DNA of 64,000 nt from Malania oleifera. Taxonomy: Eukaryota; Streptophyta; Magnoliopsida; Santalales; Ximeniaceae. The stretch is from the NCBI RefSeq assembly GCF_029873635.1, contig NC_080420.1:120412719-120476718 (forward strand). Direction: 5' to 3'. How positions within the stretch are numbered: position 1 is the first letter of the stretch; each line of letters opens with the position of its first letter. The notes under the pieces are model-generated. The model made no database searches, was not told the DNA's origin, and worked only from the letters and a program-made list of their open reading frames with translations. Position numbers and translations under genes: made by a program. Of the stretch, positions 35,471 to 46,929 are shown in pieces.

Positions 35471-36930
35471 AGTTGGTGTTTGGAGGTGGGAATAGAAGGA
35501 TAGGAATGATAGTTGTTTTATCTTTCTTTGTTTTTTTTTTTCCCCCTCCTTCTGTCCCTTAATTCTTTACTCCTATTCTAAATTATAGTTTATCCATATT
35601 CTTAATTTTGATGGCATTCGGTTTGAAACATGAAAAATATTTTCATGAAATAACATTTTTAAAAATCTCATTCTCGGAAATGGGATGCATGCTTGTCTCA
35701 TGAGAATATTCTTATTTAGTTCGCATTGACTATACACAAGATTTCCATATCAATACTTGGCTGAGCATGGGAATCATAATAGACTTCAAGACAAGAAACA
35801 GGCATCCTCGTGCGAGTGTCGTGGGCCAAACACTCCACACCTCGTGAAGAGTTGTGCAGCACTAGTTAAAGCAATCTTAGTTATCTAGTCAGCCAAATTA
35901 CGTAGCTGTTAACCACAAGAACACACTCTCAACATGTAAGATAAGAGAAAACAATAAGTAATGATGTAAGTAAATGAGAATCGGAAGGTAAAGACTGAAG
36001 TGCTGTAATTTATTTACACCACCTTCACAAGAAAATAAGTCAAACACATTTGCAAATACGAATGAGCTTTACAATAATTGATGACCGTTCAACCTCTCTC
36101 AAAAAACGATATTTTAAAATAAGAGCCTTCATGTAAATAATTCAATAGGATTCTTTTGGATATTTTTTAGAGCCTAGCTACCCATTGCAAATTAAGAGCC
36201 TTGATATATTAAAATATATAGAAGTTAGAATAATGAAATTAAACAACAATCAAAATCAATCATGATGTTCAATCACAAATTTTTAATTTTCTGAGTTTCA
36301 CTATCTGGAATGCCCTTTTCCAATGCAACCCATGTGTTTAAGTCATGTCATGAACCCATTTTTCAGCTACATGCGTATGATGACATTGATTGTTCAAAGA
36401 ACCCTAGATCTTTGGATTAGCTTAGGGTGTTTTCTTTTTTTTTCCTTTCTTTCCATGAAAAGGAAGTACTACTAAAAGCTTTAGGAACCCTTTTTGGTGA
36501 ACATAATGCATTGACAAATTGCTTGGTCTGTTCAACACCTTTCACTAATTAAATCTTGCACTGAGATTGGGGGAAAAGAAAAGAAAGGAAAAGAAAGTAA
36601 TGAAGAAAACCCAATTAAATTAAGAAGGGAATTAATTAATCCTCAAGCTTTTGAATGGGGGGATGTCCCTCTTTTGGGGGCGATGTTTTGTTTAATAGAT
36701 TATATTTGGGCCAAGTATTCTTTAGAAGTACAATTTTCTGCATAATCAAACAGGATGGTCCCCTGGTCTGGTTAGCTAGGGTTTCTATGATATGATAAAA
36801 TAAGAGAAGGCTGAGTCATGACTAGCCAACTAGACTTATGGTTGTCAATTTACACTTCTTAATTCAATTGAATTGGACAACTCAACTACTGTCTTTAAGC
36901 TTGAAGACTAATAAACTATATATGTGTAAT
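35471..36930. other. Intergenic DNA
   Basis: I see no gene, RNA or clear repeat boundary here. It is AT-rich with scattered homopolymer runs. Confidence 0.5.
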
Positions 36931-36932
36931 AC

Positions 36933-36935
<3 letters not shown>

Positions 36936-36999
<64 letters not shown>
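36936..36999 (+). repeat. (GA)n microsatellite
   Basis: About 32 uninterrupted GA units, the longest dinucleotide run in the window. Confidence 0.92.
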
Positions 37000-37002
<3 letters not shown>

Positions 37003-37204
37003 TTATGAGTTGCAAGCCTCCTGCCAACTAGGAAAGAGTTTACGAAGCCAAAAGAAATAAATAAATCAGGTCACAGGCCTGCAAGTATTGACACTAATAA
37101 GGTCACCAAGATCATCCCCCAGGCCCAAAACCGAGTCAGTTCATTTTTACGTGTTTGAAGGCAATCATAATCGATATAAACGACAGTCGTAAATACAAAA
37201 GTAC

Positions 37205-37413
37205 CCATAAAACTAAAGGTGTATTTGAGTCGAGTCAAGTTGACACAATAAAATACTTGAACTCAATTCGACTTAAGAATTTTAAGCTTAAAACTCTACT
37301 CAAACTCGATTAATTTCATAATTGTTAGGTTTGAACTTGACTCGACTACAAATTCATAAAACTCGAATTCGACTCAATTATGTTTGACTTGGTTATAAAT
37401 AAATATTAAATGC

Positions 37414-37451
<38 letters not shown>

Positions 37452-37950
37452 CGTATAATATCAAAAATATATTTATAAAATATATATTATATGTTAGATT
37501 ACTACTTTATAGCTTAAGTTTTTTGATTGTGGGCTAACAATGTATATCAAGTTTTAACACCCCCCGCACATACAACTCGATAGCATGTAAAATGATAAAT
37601 ACACGATAAATAACACCCATGATAAGGAACATAATAATTTATTTTAAATACCATATAGTAAACTCGAGCAACAAAACGATAACCTAGGGCCTCCTCGTAA
37701 CTAGATCTGATATCATGTTAGATTACCACTTTACCTAAATGTTTAAACTTTTAGGTTGCGGGTCAATAATGTATATTAAACTTTAAAATTATATAACATA
37801 TATAATAAAAAATAATAAAATTAAATAACTCGGTTAGGCTTGAAACTCGACTCGAGTACTATTATTAAGCTCCAACTCAACTTCTTAAAATATTCGAGTA
37901 GCTCGAACTCAAGCAGAATTGAATCAAGTCGAGTTAGGGAATGAATAGAG
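37205..37950. mobile_element. Degenerate hAT-type MITE hosting an LTR mini-element
   Basis: The flanks contain many TCGAGTCGAG, ACTCGAACTC and CTCGACTCGAG motifs, mirror-like at the two sides (37215-37385 and 37825-37945), as in common plant hAT MITEs. Terminal repeats could not be fixed. A 297-bp LTR mini-element (37492-37788) interrupts it. Confidence 0.45.
37492..37788 (-). mobile_element. Very small LTR mini-element (SMART/TRIM type)
   Basis: Two diverged direct repeats, 37492-37559 (68 bp, TGTTAGATTAC...TTTTAACA) and 37716-37788 (73 bp, TGTTAGATTACC...), enclose about 156 bp. On the minus strand the interior begins with TGATATCAGATC, a primer-site-like sequence close to TGGTATCAGAGC (37715-37704), and ends with a G-rich polypurine run (complement of 37559-37566). 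TTATA occurs at both outer borders (37487-37491 and 37789-37793), although the surroundings are AT-rich. No coding capacity. Confidence 0.7.
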
Positions 37951-38264
37951 TCCGAATAGCTCGCAAGAATAATGATTTGGTCTACTCGTATTATTTAATC
38001 AAGAAAGCAAACACACAAATATTAACTCAAAGAGTTGAATTAAGTTTTAGTATGTTAATCATGGGAAACTAAACTTATATAATGCAAATTTGGTCATAAA
38101 AATGAAATTAAACTGAAATTATTTCTTAATTTTTGTATATATCTCATTGTGTTTTGTATCTGTTTTATCCCACACTATTCTATTTCATGAATCAAATGCT
38201 TTAGCGTGCGTATGTGAGTGCAGGAGAATATTAGGGCCATCTAGATGAGAAAAGTTTCAATTTT

Positions 38265-38580
38265 TTCTAAGTGTCTATTGGTCAAAAATTTTAATTGTAA
38301 AAAAGAAAATAAGGAAGAAACTCTTTTTTTTTTTTTTATACTTTTCTATCATATTAAATTCTACTAAAAATAAAAATAAAAATATTTTTTATAATTAAAA
38401 ATTAAGAAAAACTAAATAGTAATTATGTGTACAATCATATTTTTATTTTTAAATTTGGTATATTTTTTATCTTCTTTCTTATTTTTCCGAACAATCAAAC
38501 ACTTTTTCTTATTTTCCTGAACAACCAAAGCATAAATTCCTTGATACTATACTTTCCTTTCCTTTCCTTGCCGTAGAGTT
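38265..38580 (+). repeat. Dispersed ~300-bp MITE-like repeat, copy 2
   Basis: Same order of blocks as the copy at 26937: TACTAAAAATAAAAA, ATAATTAAAAATTAAG, CGAACAATCAAAC and a final CTTTCC run. A partly duplicated tail (CTTATTTTCCTGAACAACCAAA) is specific to this copy. Confidence 0.6.
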
Positions 38581-39091
38581 TCGAGCGAGGCTTAAAGTGA
38601 ATTATTATTTGTTAATACAATGGTCTTTGCAACTCATGCCTGATCTCTCTCTCAAAGGGCTTGCTACTGGAGTTAGATAAACACTAATACAAGTTTAATT
38701 AAAGACATAAGCCTTAAAAAGATACCAAAATGTCAATGTTAAAATATACTTGCTAGTAATTGAACACATATAATATATAGATAGATAGATAGATAGATAA
38801 ATAAATATATATATATATTTCATTTATTTATTCATAAATTACTTTGTTTTATATATTTTATAATTTAGTTAAATTTTTTCATGCCCCTAGTATTTACTTT
38901 CTACCCAATTATGAATTATTCAACGATCTTGGATAATTATCATCAAGATTTAATAATGCTTTCTTAAAATTTTAAATTTGTATAATAATATTTTAAAATG
39001 CTAAAAGTTGGACAGCATTTGTCAAGTAAGTTACATGAATAAATTTTGGCATGTCTAGTCTTTTAAAATAGGACAAAAAATACTCACCTCT

Positions 39092-39357
39092 CCCAAGTTC
39101 GGTAAAAAGATAGAGACCTCATAGGAGATTTCAAAAATGTTATAAATCTTCTGTGAGATTTCAAAAATGTCATATACCTTAATAGGCCCTCCTCCTTTAA
39201 AAATTGTCTTTTTATAAAATAAAAATAAGGTTTAATAAGGTTTATATCTTTTTGACAAACATTTAGAGAGATCACTAGAAGAATTGAAATCTTAGGAGAG
39301 GCCGCTGAAATTTTTGAAATCTCAGGGGAGGTTATTGTCTTTTTGTCAAATTTCAAG
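39092..39357. mobile_element. Foldback element or MITE with long inverted arms
   Basis: The left arm (CCCAAGTTCGGTAAAAAGA then GACCTC...GAGATTTCAAAAATG, 39092-39140) and the right arm (39306-39357) are approximate reverse complements over about 70 bp: GAGATTTC/GAAATCTC and CAAAAATG/TTTTTG align. Each arm also repeats GAGATTTCAAAAATGT internally. It has no coding capacity. Flanking duplication is not clear. Confidence 0.6.
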
Positions 39358-39377
39358 AAAAATCAATATTTTTTTCC

Positions 39378-39665
39378 ATTTGGATTAAGGATTTTGTTTG
39401 GAAAAAGGAAAATAAGAATGAAACTTACTTTTCCTTATATTTTCTTTCTATATAGAATATTTTAAAAAAATGAAAGCTTATTTTTATATGACTAAAAATT
39501 AGGAAAAATTAAATACTAATAATGTGTAAAATCAATTTTTTGGTCATAAATTTAGTATATTTTTATTTTCTTTCTCACTATCCTTGATAATCAAACTTGA
39601 AAATAAAAATTCCTTGATATTTTCCTTTCCTATCCCTTACATTTTCTAACTTCCAAACGTTACCT
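39378..39665 (+). repeat. Dispersed ~300-bp MITE-like repeat, copy 3
   Basis: Best-bounded copy: it begins TTTTGTTTGGAAAAAGG and ends CTTCCAAACG, giving short inverted termini. It contains GACTAAAAATTAGG, AATACTAATAATGTG and CCTTGATAATCAAAC. Confidence 0.65.
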
Positions 39666-39899
39666 TAAAACATTTTTAATTTCCTGAAGCCATTGGAATG
39701 TGTCAATTCCCTTTACATGAAATTTCGTATTGCCTGAATTTTTTTGGGCGATGAAAGATTCAAATTATCACGATAAAATACAAATGAAAGAATTGTTTGC
39801 AGTTGCAATGCTCTCAATTCTCACGCATCTTGCAATTATTTATCAAAACCATTTGAAATCTTTTGGAGTTTTTTTTTTTTTTTCCCTCCCATTTCTTTA

Positions 39900-40215
39900 A
39901 TCTGTTTGAATCAAGATTTTGTTTGGAGAGAAAAAAGACAAAAAGAAAATAAATTTATTTTTCACTGTAATTTTTTTCAATGTCAAATCTTACTAAAAAT
40001 AAAATTTTATTCTAATATAATTAAAATTTTTAAAAAATATTAATAATGTCTAAATTTTGTTCATCAATTTGTTCTATTTTTCACTTTTTGTTCATCAATT
40101 TGTTCTATATTTTATTCTATTTTTCACTTTCCTTGATAATTAAATACAAAAAAAGTAAATGTGTTATCTTTTCCTTCTTTTGCCCTAATGTTTTTAATTT
40201 CCACATACAATCTTA
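39900..40215 (+). repeat. Dispersed ~300-bp MITE-like repeat, copy 4
   Basis: Begins ATTTTGTTTGGAGAG and contains TACTAAAAATAAA, TATTAATAATGTC and CCTTGATAATTAAA. A short internal duplication (TTGTTCATCAATTTGTTCTA) is private to this copy. Confidence 0.6.
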
Positions 40216-40349
40216 ACTAGGGTTGCAAATGAGTTGAGCTCCTCGTGAGCTATTTAGTACTCGACTTAATAATGGTTCGCTCAAATTCAATAAAAGTTAA
40301 ACAATCCAAGCTTGAGCATAGATTTTGAATTTGTCAACAAAATGAGCAA

Positions 40350-41300
40350 AGCTAGAGCAGAGTAATGACTAAATTTAGGATTGCAATCCGAGAGGCTAGG
40401 GAATTTCCAACCACAATAGGTGTACATCAAGGATTTACTTTGAACTCTTATCTTTTTGCTCAAGTAATGGATGAACTTACTGGGAGTATTTGGGATGAGT
40501 TCTAAGGCGTATATTGTTTGCAGATAATATTGTCTTGATAGATGAAATTAAGGGTGAAGTAGACTCTAAGTTAGAATTATCGAGAGAAGCTTTAAAGTCT
40601 AGAGATTTTAGAATAAGTAGAAATAAGACAAAATATATGAAATGTAACTTCAATCATAGTAGAAGGAATATTGGAGAAAAGGTTAAACTTGATAGTCAAG
40701 AAATCAATAACACTAGTAGATTTCGATACCTTGGAATTATTTTGCAAGCTAAAGGAGAAATTAAAGAAAATGTAATGCATAGAGTTAAAGTAGGTTAGGT
40801 AAAAGGAGAAATGTTGCGAGCGTGTTGTGTGATCATAGAATACCCTTAAAATTAGAAGGGAAGTTCGAGTTGTAAGATCAGTTGTGCTAATAGATTAGAT
40901 TGTTGAGCTACTAAGAAACAACATATCCAAAAAGTAAAAGTTACTAAGATGAGAATGGTAAAGTGGATGAGTGCAATAACATTAAAAGATACCCTAAGGA
41001 ATGAACATATTTATGATAAGTCAGGCATAGCTCCTGTAGAAGATAAGGGTGGGACAACTCAAATGGTTTTGGACTTGCAACGTAGGCCAAATGGCGTGTC
41101 GGTGAGGAGGAGTGAGCTAGTTACTATGAGGAGTAATAGAAGGGGTAGGGGTAGAACTAAGATAACTTAGAATGAGTTAGTGAATAAGGGTTTAATACTC
41201 CTGAATTTGTCGGAGGAAATTTCTCATGATCGTCTAAATTGGCGGAAAATGATTCATATAGTTGAACCCACCTAGTGGGACTTAAAGCTTGGTTTATAGT
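40350..41300 (+). pseudogene. RTE-type LINE reverse transcriptase fragment, second copy
   Basis: 5'-truncated copy of the same RTE family as 8313-11391. It reads GVHQGFTLNSYLFAQVMDEL near 40420, then an open stretch from 40514 with FADNIVLIDE, DFRISRNKTKYMKCNF, DSQEINNTSRFRYLG and QAKGEIKENVMHRV. After a break it resumes at 40949 with MRMVKWMSAITLKD, NEHIYDKSGIAPVED and VRRSELVTM. The catalytic FADD is FADN. The end CACCTAGTGGGACTTAAAGC corresponds to the CACCTAGCGGGACTTACAAC of copy 1 but lacks its clean (TTG)n tail. Confidence 0.8.
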
Positions 41301-42470
41301 TGCAATCAATATTTGAATGTGTAGTTGAACCATTAACTAACAACATACATGGTAGAAACAAACAATGGCTGCAACCAAGCCAATTATATAAAACCAAATG
41401 CAACTAAATAAATAAATAACATAATCAAATAACCAAAAAATAAAATAAAATAGACGAAAAGGTCAAACTGAGCCTATTCTTCATAATCAACGACTTCATT
41501 CATTCCAAAAAACTCAGAAGAAAAAATCCACCTTTTCAAGCCACGTAAAATAAAACATCCATCCGCTTCAAAACGTAATAGATTAATGAAAGATATAAAA
41601 AGGCAGCCATTCGAGGGTTAGCCAAATGCTGAACAATATCAAGAAAATATGTTATCAGTAGTTTCTCGTTCATTTTTCTTTTAACCTTTATTTGTACTTA
41701 ATGGTTCAATCCAAATGGCCGTTCCAATCTAATTTCAATCACAGTTTGGTAGCACTGTTTTTGCCAAGTACAAAAAAGTTATTTGAAAAAAAAAATACTT
41801 TCAGAAGAATGCTCGTCTGATACAAGGACTGCAGAATGTTTTTTATTCTAAATAGTACCACTTCCTGCAACTCATAGACTTCCCAATTATACAAATGACA
41901 ATTTGGATTGCGGAACATCAGAAATTTCAAATGTGTGAAAATGGGCACTGGACATGCCTCTCATTACTCAGCTGCATTTCTAGTGTAGTCCATACTATGG
42001 TTAATCTTCAGGCTCTAATAAGTACATAAATGTTCTACAGAGGTGTGACCTAACATACTATCAGCCCCAGAACTATGTTGGTTTTTTTCCTTTCCTTTTT
42101 TCTCATCTTAGTATTTTTGGACAACTGCATCTTTTCATTTCTTGCTAAGATATCTGATCAGTTTTGGTTGATTAGCGGACACCTATACCTACTCCCAGGC
42201 ACAACAATTATGAGCCCTGTGTTTTCCTACCTTGCCTGAAATTATTATAATTTTTTTAAAACAAGCACCAAATCAAAAGACTCGAACTGTAAATCTATCA
42301 TAGGTCTCATGGCCACTTAATCTGAACTAGCATTCCCTAGCTGGAAAAATAAATAAATAAAAACAAACTAACCAACCTAAGTTGATCCCATAAATTGTTT
42401 TAAATGTGTGAATTTAGCGAGATTAGACAATTTTGACAAGGATAATCCATTGGTCCATTTATATTTTAAA
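41301..42470. other. Intergenic DNA
   Basis: No gene, RNA or bounded repeat recognised. Short AAATAAATAAATAA runs occur at 41405-41420 and 42350-42365. Confidence 0.5.
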
Positions 42471-42479
42471 AGTGTAGCC

Positions 42480-43010
42480 TTTATTTTTATCGATAAAGAG
42501 ACTTTTTTATTAGCTGGCCTGGGCGTCAAGGGGAAGTCAACCTGAGGTAAAGAAAGTCATCCACACTGAAGAGAATCACAATTATCAAGAATTACATTAT
42601 GATCATTCACAATTTGCGACTAAGCCGGCTGGAAACATCAGTAACCCACTGCTCTTTGCAGATCTGAAGCAAAGTAACTGAATCTTTGAAGGTTTTCGTA
42701 TTCCTTTCTTTCCAAGCACACCAAAAGATGGCAAGAGGGATGAAAATTAAAGCCTTCCGCTTCTCCTTAGTGGCTCTAATGCCTTCGAAAGCCCAAGTCT
42801 CCGCTCCCACAGAATTTGCAGTAACCACTGACATATAACCAAGGACAGAACCATATTCCACAGATTTCTTGTCCAGGGGCAGTGGAGAAGGATATGGTTG
42901 ACTGATTCTGCATCAGCCATACAAAGAAACATCTATTGGTTAATGTTAGCCCCCTTTTCTGTAGATTTTCTAAGGTTAGAATTTTCGGTACTAGAGAACT
43001 CGATAACTTA
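42480..43010 (-). pseudogene. L1 LINE C-terminal zinc-finger (zf-RVT) remnant, inverted
   Basis: Across three frames on the minus strand it reads LENLQKRGLTLTNRC, then CMADAESVNHILLHCPWTR and LWNMVLSLV, then IPLAIFWCAWKERNTKTF, the order of the C-terminal reverse-transcriptase zinc-binding domain of plant L1 elements. It ends near 42480 with ATCGATAAAAATAAAGG on the minus strand, a typical L1 tail. Upstream sequence to about 43290 on the same strand is not clearly L1. Confidence 0.75.
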
Positions 43011-43289
43011 TTTATTCCTCTATTTGTAGTGGCAGTTGTGTGGCTTCTCAATTTTGTTTTCATTCTATTATCATCCATGAGAAGGAACCAGAGCAGACTC
43101 ATCTCTTTTGGGGGCTGAGGAATTGGAGAAACTGAAGACAGCAGCAAGAGAAAGCGAAGAAGACAGTAGATACGAATAAACTCCGTCAAAACAGAGAGTG
43201 GTGGTTTAGCGCCTTTCAGAGCTACACACGAAAGCAAAGAAAACAATGAGGATGGGGGAGAAGAAGAGATGAACAGGAAAGGAAGGAGG

Positions 43290-44040
43290 TCCTAGTTTGT
43301 ACCAATTTGAGCTTCAATCCTCAAAGAAATTGGCGAGACTGAATCTTTACATTCTTATGATTCTGAGGATGGCTGCTGTTGGATCAGGCGCATGCCTTCT
43401 CTTATTTTGGACATGGGGAGCCATCATGAAAGCTTGGCCAAGTGGAGTGTATGGTAGTGGAGGAGGATGAGTTGGGGTCAATCTTTTTTCATCAGATCAG
43501 CAAAGATTTGATTTTAAAGATCTGAAGGGAGATCAGACTTTGGATAAAACCCTGATTTTAGAGCAACCTAGCCCAGGAGGGGGCTAAATTTGATGCAATT
43601 TCTTCAATTGTCCCAAATTTGATCTCTGAATCTTTTCCAAATGAAGTTCGCAGTCTAGGTAACAAACCTCTTGGGGCTTGCTTAATAAATGCTGCCATCA
43701 CTGAAGGCACTCTTCCTACTCCTAAGCATTTTTTTTACTTCTTTTAATCCTCATTTGCACCATAGTGAGTCAGCAAGTACATTCTATTTTATATGCGTTT
43801 CTAAAAGTGGAGGACAGTGAAAGGGGGTTTTGTTTAAGGAAATGGGGCGGGAAGTGAGAGGGTGATAGTGTCTCATTTACAATTTGTGGATGATACTATT
43901 ATCTTCATATATGATAATAAAGATTCTCTTTGAACATCCTAACTATTATTTAGATATTGAGCAGATTTTTGAGTTAAGAATTAATTTGGGAAAAAGTGGG
44001 ATTGGGACTATTCAATCTTAGTTCTGATAAGATGTGGAAG
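43290..44040 (+). pseudogene. L1 LINE RT fragment (separate copy)
   Basis: At 43850-44010 the plus strand reads VIVSHLQFVDDTIIF, the RT catalytic block with FVDD for the usual FADD, followed by a frameshifted stretch like the 'lnlgksgig' region. It lies before the endonuclease start of the next L1, so it belongs to another, heavily decayed copy. The region 43290-43740 has no firm match. Confidence 0.55.
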
Positions 44041-44321
44041 TTGACTTTGTTAGACATGTATGGTGCTTTGGGTTGACATTTAACCTATTTAAGAGTTCCT
44101 TGTGCAGTAATACTAGATCTGACATTGAACACTTGAACCTATTTGTGTGTGTCTCTGCATGTGTTAAACTGAAAGTCCTTCTGAGGATGAGGTTAGAAGT
44201 TGTAATGAGGAGGTTGGGGATAGAAGAAAAACCAAAAAACTGAGCAAGAAATTGGGTAGACTAGTTCCTCAGTCAATTATGATAAAGGTAGCAGGTTTCC
44301 AGAGGTAAAGGATGTTTCCAA

Positions 44322-45153
44322 ATGAAAATTATGTAGTGGAATGTTAAAAGGCCTAGAGGGTTTGGGAAGAGAGGGATTGTTAGGGATTTGGTTAATAGAA
44401 TTAGCCCCGTATTTTGTTTTAGCAGGAGAATAAATTAGAGAAGATTGGTACTAAGATTTTTAGGAGCATTTGGGACTTGAGGTTCAAAGAGTGGATGGTT
44501 TCCCTTCTTCAGGGGCTTTTTGAGATCAATTAGTGGCTTGGGATACTAGGATCACCCTGTTAAAGGATTCTGTATTAGGATACCTTTCACTGTCGGTCTT
44601 GCTAGAGGTTATGGGTGTTGGTAATTGGTGGTTTACTTCTATGTATGGTCCCACTCATTATTATCAGAGTAATAGCTTTTTTGAAGAGTTGGCTAGCTTT
44701 TATGGACTCTTCTGTAATCTGCAACGGGTGGTGGGAATGATTTCAATATTACCCATACTTCAAGGAAGAAGTTGGGTGGTTTCTGGGGTGAATAGTATGA
44801 GAAGATTCAATTCTTTTATTTGGGAGTGTGGTCTTAGGGATGTGCTCTTAAATAATGGTTGTTTTGCTTCAGTGGCCACAGAGGAAAGACAAGCTTCGTC
44901 CTGTATAGATAGATTCCTCCTTACAAATGATTGGAAAGAGTTGTTCTCAAGCATCGTACAAGAGGTGTTGGCCAGGCCCACCTCTAATCACACTCTGATT
45001 CTTTTGGATTCCAATCCCATCCAATGGGGTCCCACTCCCTTTAGGTTTGACAATATGTGGCTGACCTGCCCTTCCTTTCGGGATAAAACTTGGGACTGGT
45101 GGAAGGAGTGTCATGTTGGAGGGTGGGAAGGTTTTAAGGTGATGAAAAAGTAG
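44322..45153 (+). pseudogene. L1 endonuclease domain remnant
   Basis: Starts MKIM-stop-WNVKRPRGFGKRG, matching the MKI-SWNVRG start of plant L1 apurinic-type endonucleases with the Ser codon turned to TAG. After breaks a 206-codon open stretch (44533-45153) contains WWFTSMYGPTHYYQ, FNSFIWECGLRDV, SCIDRFLLTNDW and ARPTSNHTLILLDS. The usual catalytic S-D-H near the end reads S-N-H. The nicking function is lost. Confidence 0.8.
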
Positions 45154-45589
45154 AAGTTTGTCAAAGATTGGATTAAGGTTTTGAACAAAGAGGAGTTTGG
45201 AAGCATCAAGAGCAGAAAAATAGCATTTTAAATAATTTGATAGGTTTGGACAGATTGGAGAAGTGTGGTTTGTTGGGAGAGGAAGGTGGGATGAAGAGAG
45301 TTCACCTCAGTAATGAGTTAACGAAAAAGAAAGGAGTTGGCTTCAGAAATCTAGGGTTCGTGGGCTATGGAAGGGGACTGCAATTAGATTGTTTCATATG
45401 GTAGCTAATGGGAGAAGAAGGAAGAGTCTGATTAATGAGTTGGAGTTAGATTCAGGAAGGGTGGTGACGGATAAGGAGGATTATGAACTTCTATAAAATG
45501 GTTTACACAGCGGATTGCAAGAAAAGGGGGATGGTGGAGGGGCTTGATTGGAAACCCTTAGGGGAGGAGAGCACTAATTGATTAGAAAG

Positions 45590-46380
45590 ACCTTTCAATA
45601 TGGAGAAGATTAGAAGGGCTGTGTTTGTTATGGACAGGAAAAAAGCCCCAGGACTGGATGATTTTACCATGAATTTGTTTTCAGGATAGCTAGGAAGTGT
45701 TGAAAGACGATGTGATGAGATTTTTTGGGGAATTCCATAGGAATGGAGTAACGTGTAAGAGCATTAACTCTACTTTTTCATCGCACTCATTCCTAAAAAA
45801 GAGAGGTCTAGGAAGGTGAAGGGTTTTAGGCCAATAAGTCTAGTTAGTAGTTACTAGCATCTACAAGATCCTCACTAAAGTCTTCGCAGGAGACTCAAGG
45901 AGGTGTTGGGGGAAACCGTTTTTTTGGCCCAATCTGCCTTTGTCAAAGAAAGACAAATTTTAGACATAGTCTTGTAGCTAATGAGGTGGTTGAGGATGTG
46001 AAAAGCCGAGGTAGAAAAGGCATTATCTTGAATTAAACTTTGACAAAACTTATGACATGGTCAATTGGGGTTTCTGGATGTGTTGGTTAAAAGGTAAGGG
46101 GGCTTTATGGCATAACTGGATTAAAGGATACCTTAGTTCAACCAATGTCGGTGACTGTCAACAGCCAGCCTAGGGATTGGTTTGGGGTTTCCATGGGTCT
46201 AAGACAAGGGGATCTGTTATCTCCTTTCTTGCTCATGGTGATGGTTTGAGTAGGCTTGCGATGCATGCCCAAGATTTAGGTGTGATTAGGGGACTGGTAG
46301 TTGATAGAGAGAAGGTGGAGGTGTCCTGTTTTTTTCTTAAAAATAGTTGTGAGAAATTTCCTAAGGTCCTTACCTAAGCA
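45590..46380 (+). pseudogene. L1 reverse transcriptase remnant
   Basis: Pieces in changing frames are AVFVMDRKKAPGLDDFTMN, FIALIPKKERSRKVKGFR-PISL, LAQSAFVKERQILD and, from 46190, DGLSRLAMHAQDLGVIRGL and VDREKVEVSCFFLKN. Between EVS and CFFLKN the HLQFADDT block that carries the active site is missing, so a small deletion removed the catalytic residues. Confidence 0.75.
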
Positions 46381-46781
46381 TTTTTTCGAAGATTTTAAGG
46401 TTGAAAATAAGTTCATCTAAGAGTATCTTAGCAAACATCAATCTAAGCAATAGGGAGATGGAGGGGCTTTAGATCTCTAGTGCGATGCAATATCCTGGCA
46501 TGGCTATCTCTTATCTTGGCCTTACTAAGGGGGTTAACCCTTTGTCAGTTGCTTTCTAGTACCCAGTGATCAAAAGGGTAGGGGATGAAGAAGGCTTGTC
46601 TCTTTTTTGGAGGTATGATTACTCTCACTAGTGCTACCCTTTCTAAATTCCCATTTATTTTTTATCTCTTTTTAAAATTCCCATGAAAGTAGCTAGACGG
46701 TTGGAGAAGCTTGTGAGAGATTTCTTGTGGTCTGGTTATAGGGAGGACAAAAGGGATCACTTGTTAGTTGGGAGGCAGTTA

Positions 46782-46929
46782 GGAGACCAAAACCAGACAG
46801 GGTGACTAGGGCTCAATATTATTGTTTCTAAGAATATCTCCTTAATAGGCAAATCGGAGACCAAAACCAGAGGGGGAGACTAGGGCTCGATACTATGGTT
46901 TCTAAGACTCTCCTTAATAGGCAAAATCG
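46782..46929 (+). repeat. 74-bp tandem duplication in the L1
   Basis: Unit 1 (46782-46855) and unit 2 (46856-46929) both start GGAGACCAAAACCAGA and end CCTTAATAGGCAAA, about 88% alike by eye. It is private to this L1 copy. Confidence 0.8.

Noticed and set aside
42776-43246. Minus-strand frame of 156 codons as a single gene
   Set aside because: Its C-terminal third is an out-of-frame reading of the L1 zinc-finger domain, and its N-terminal part has no recognisable feature.
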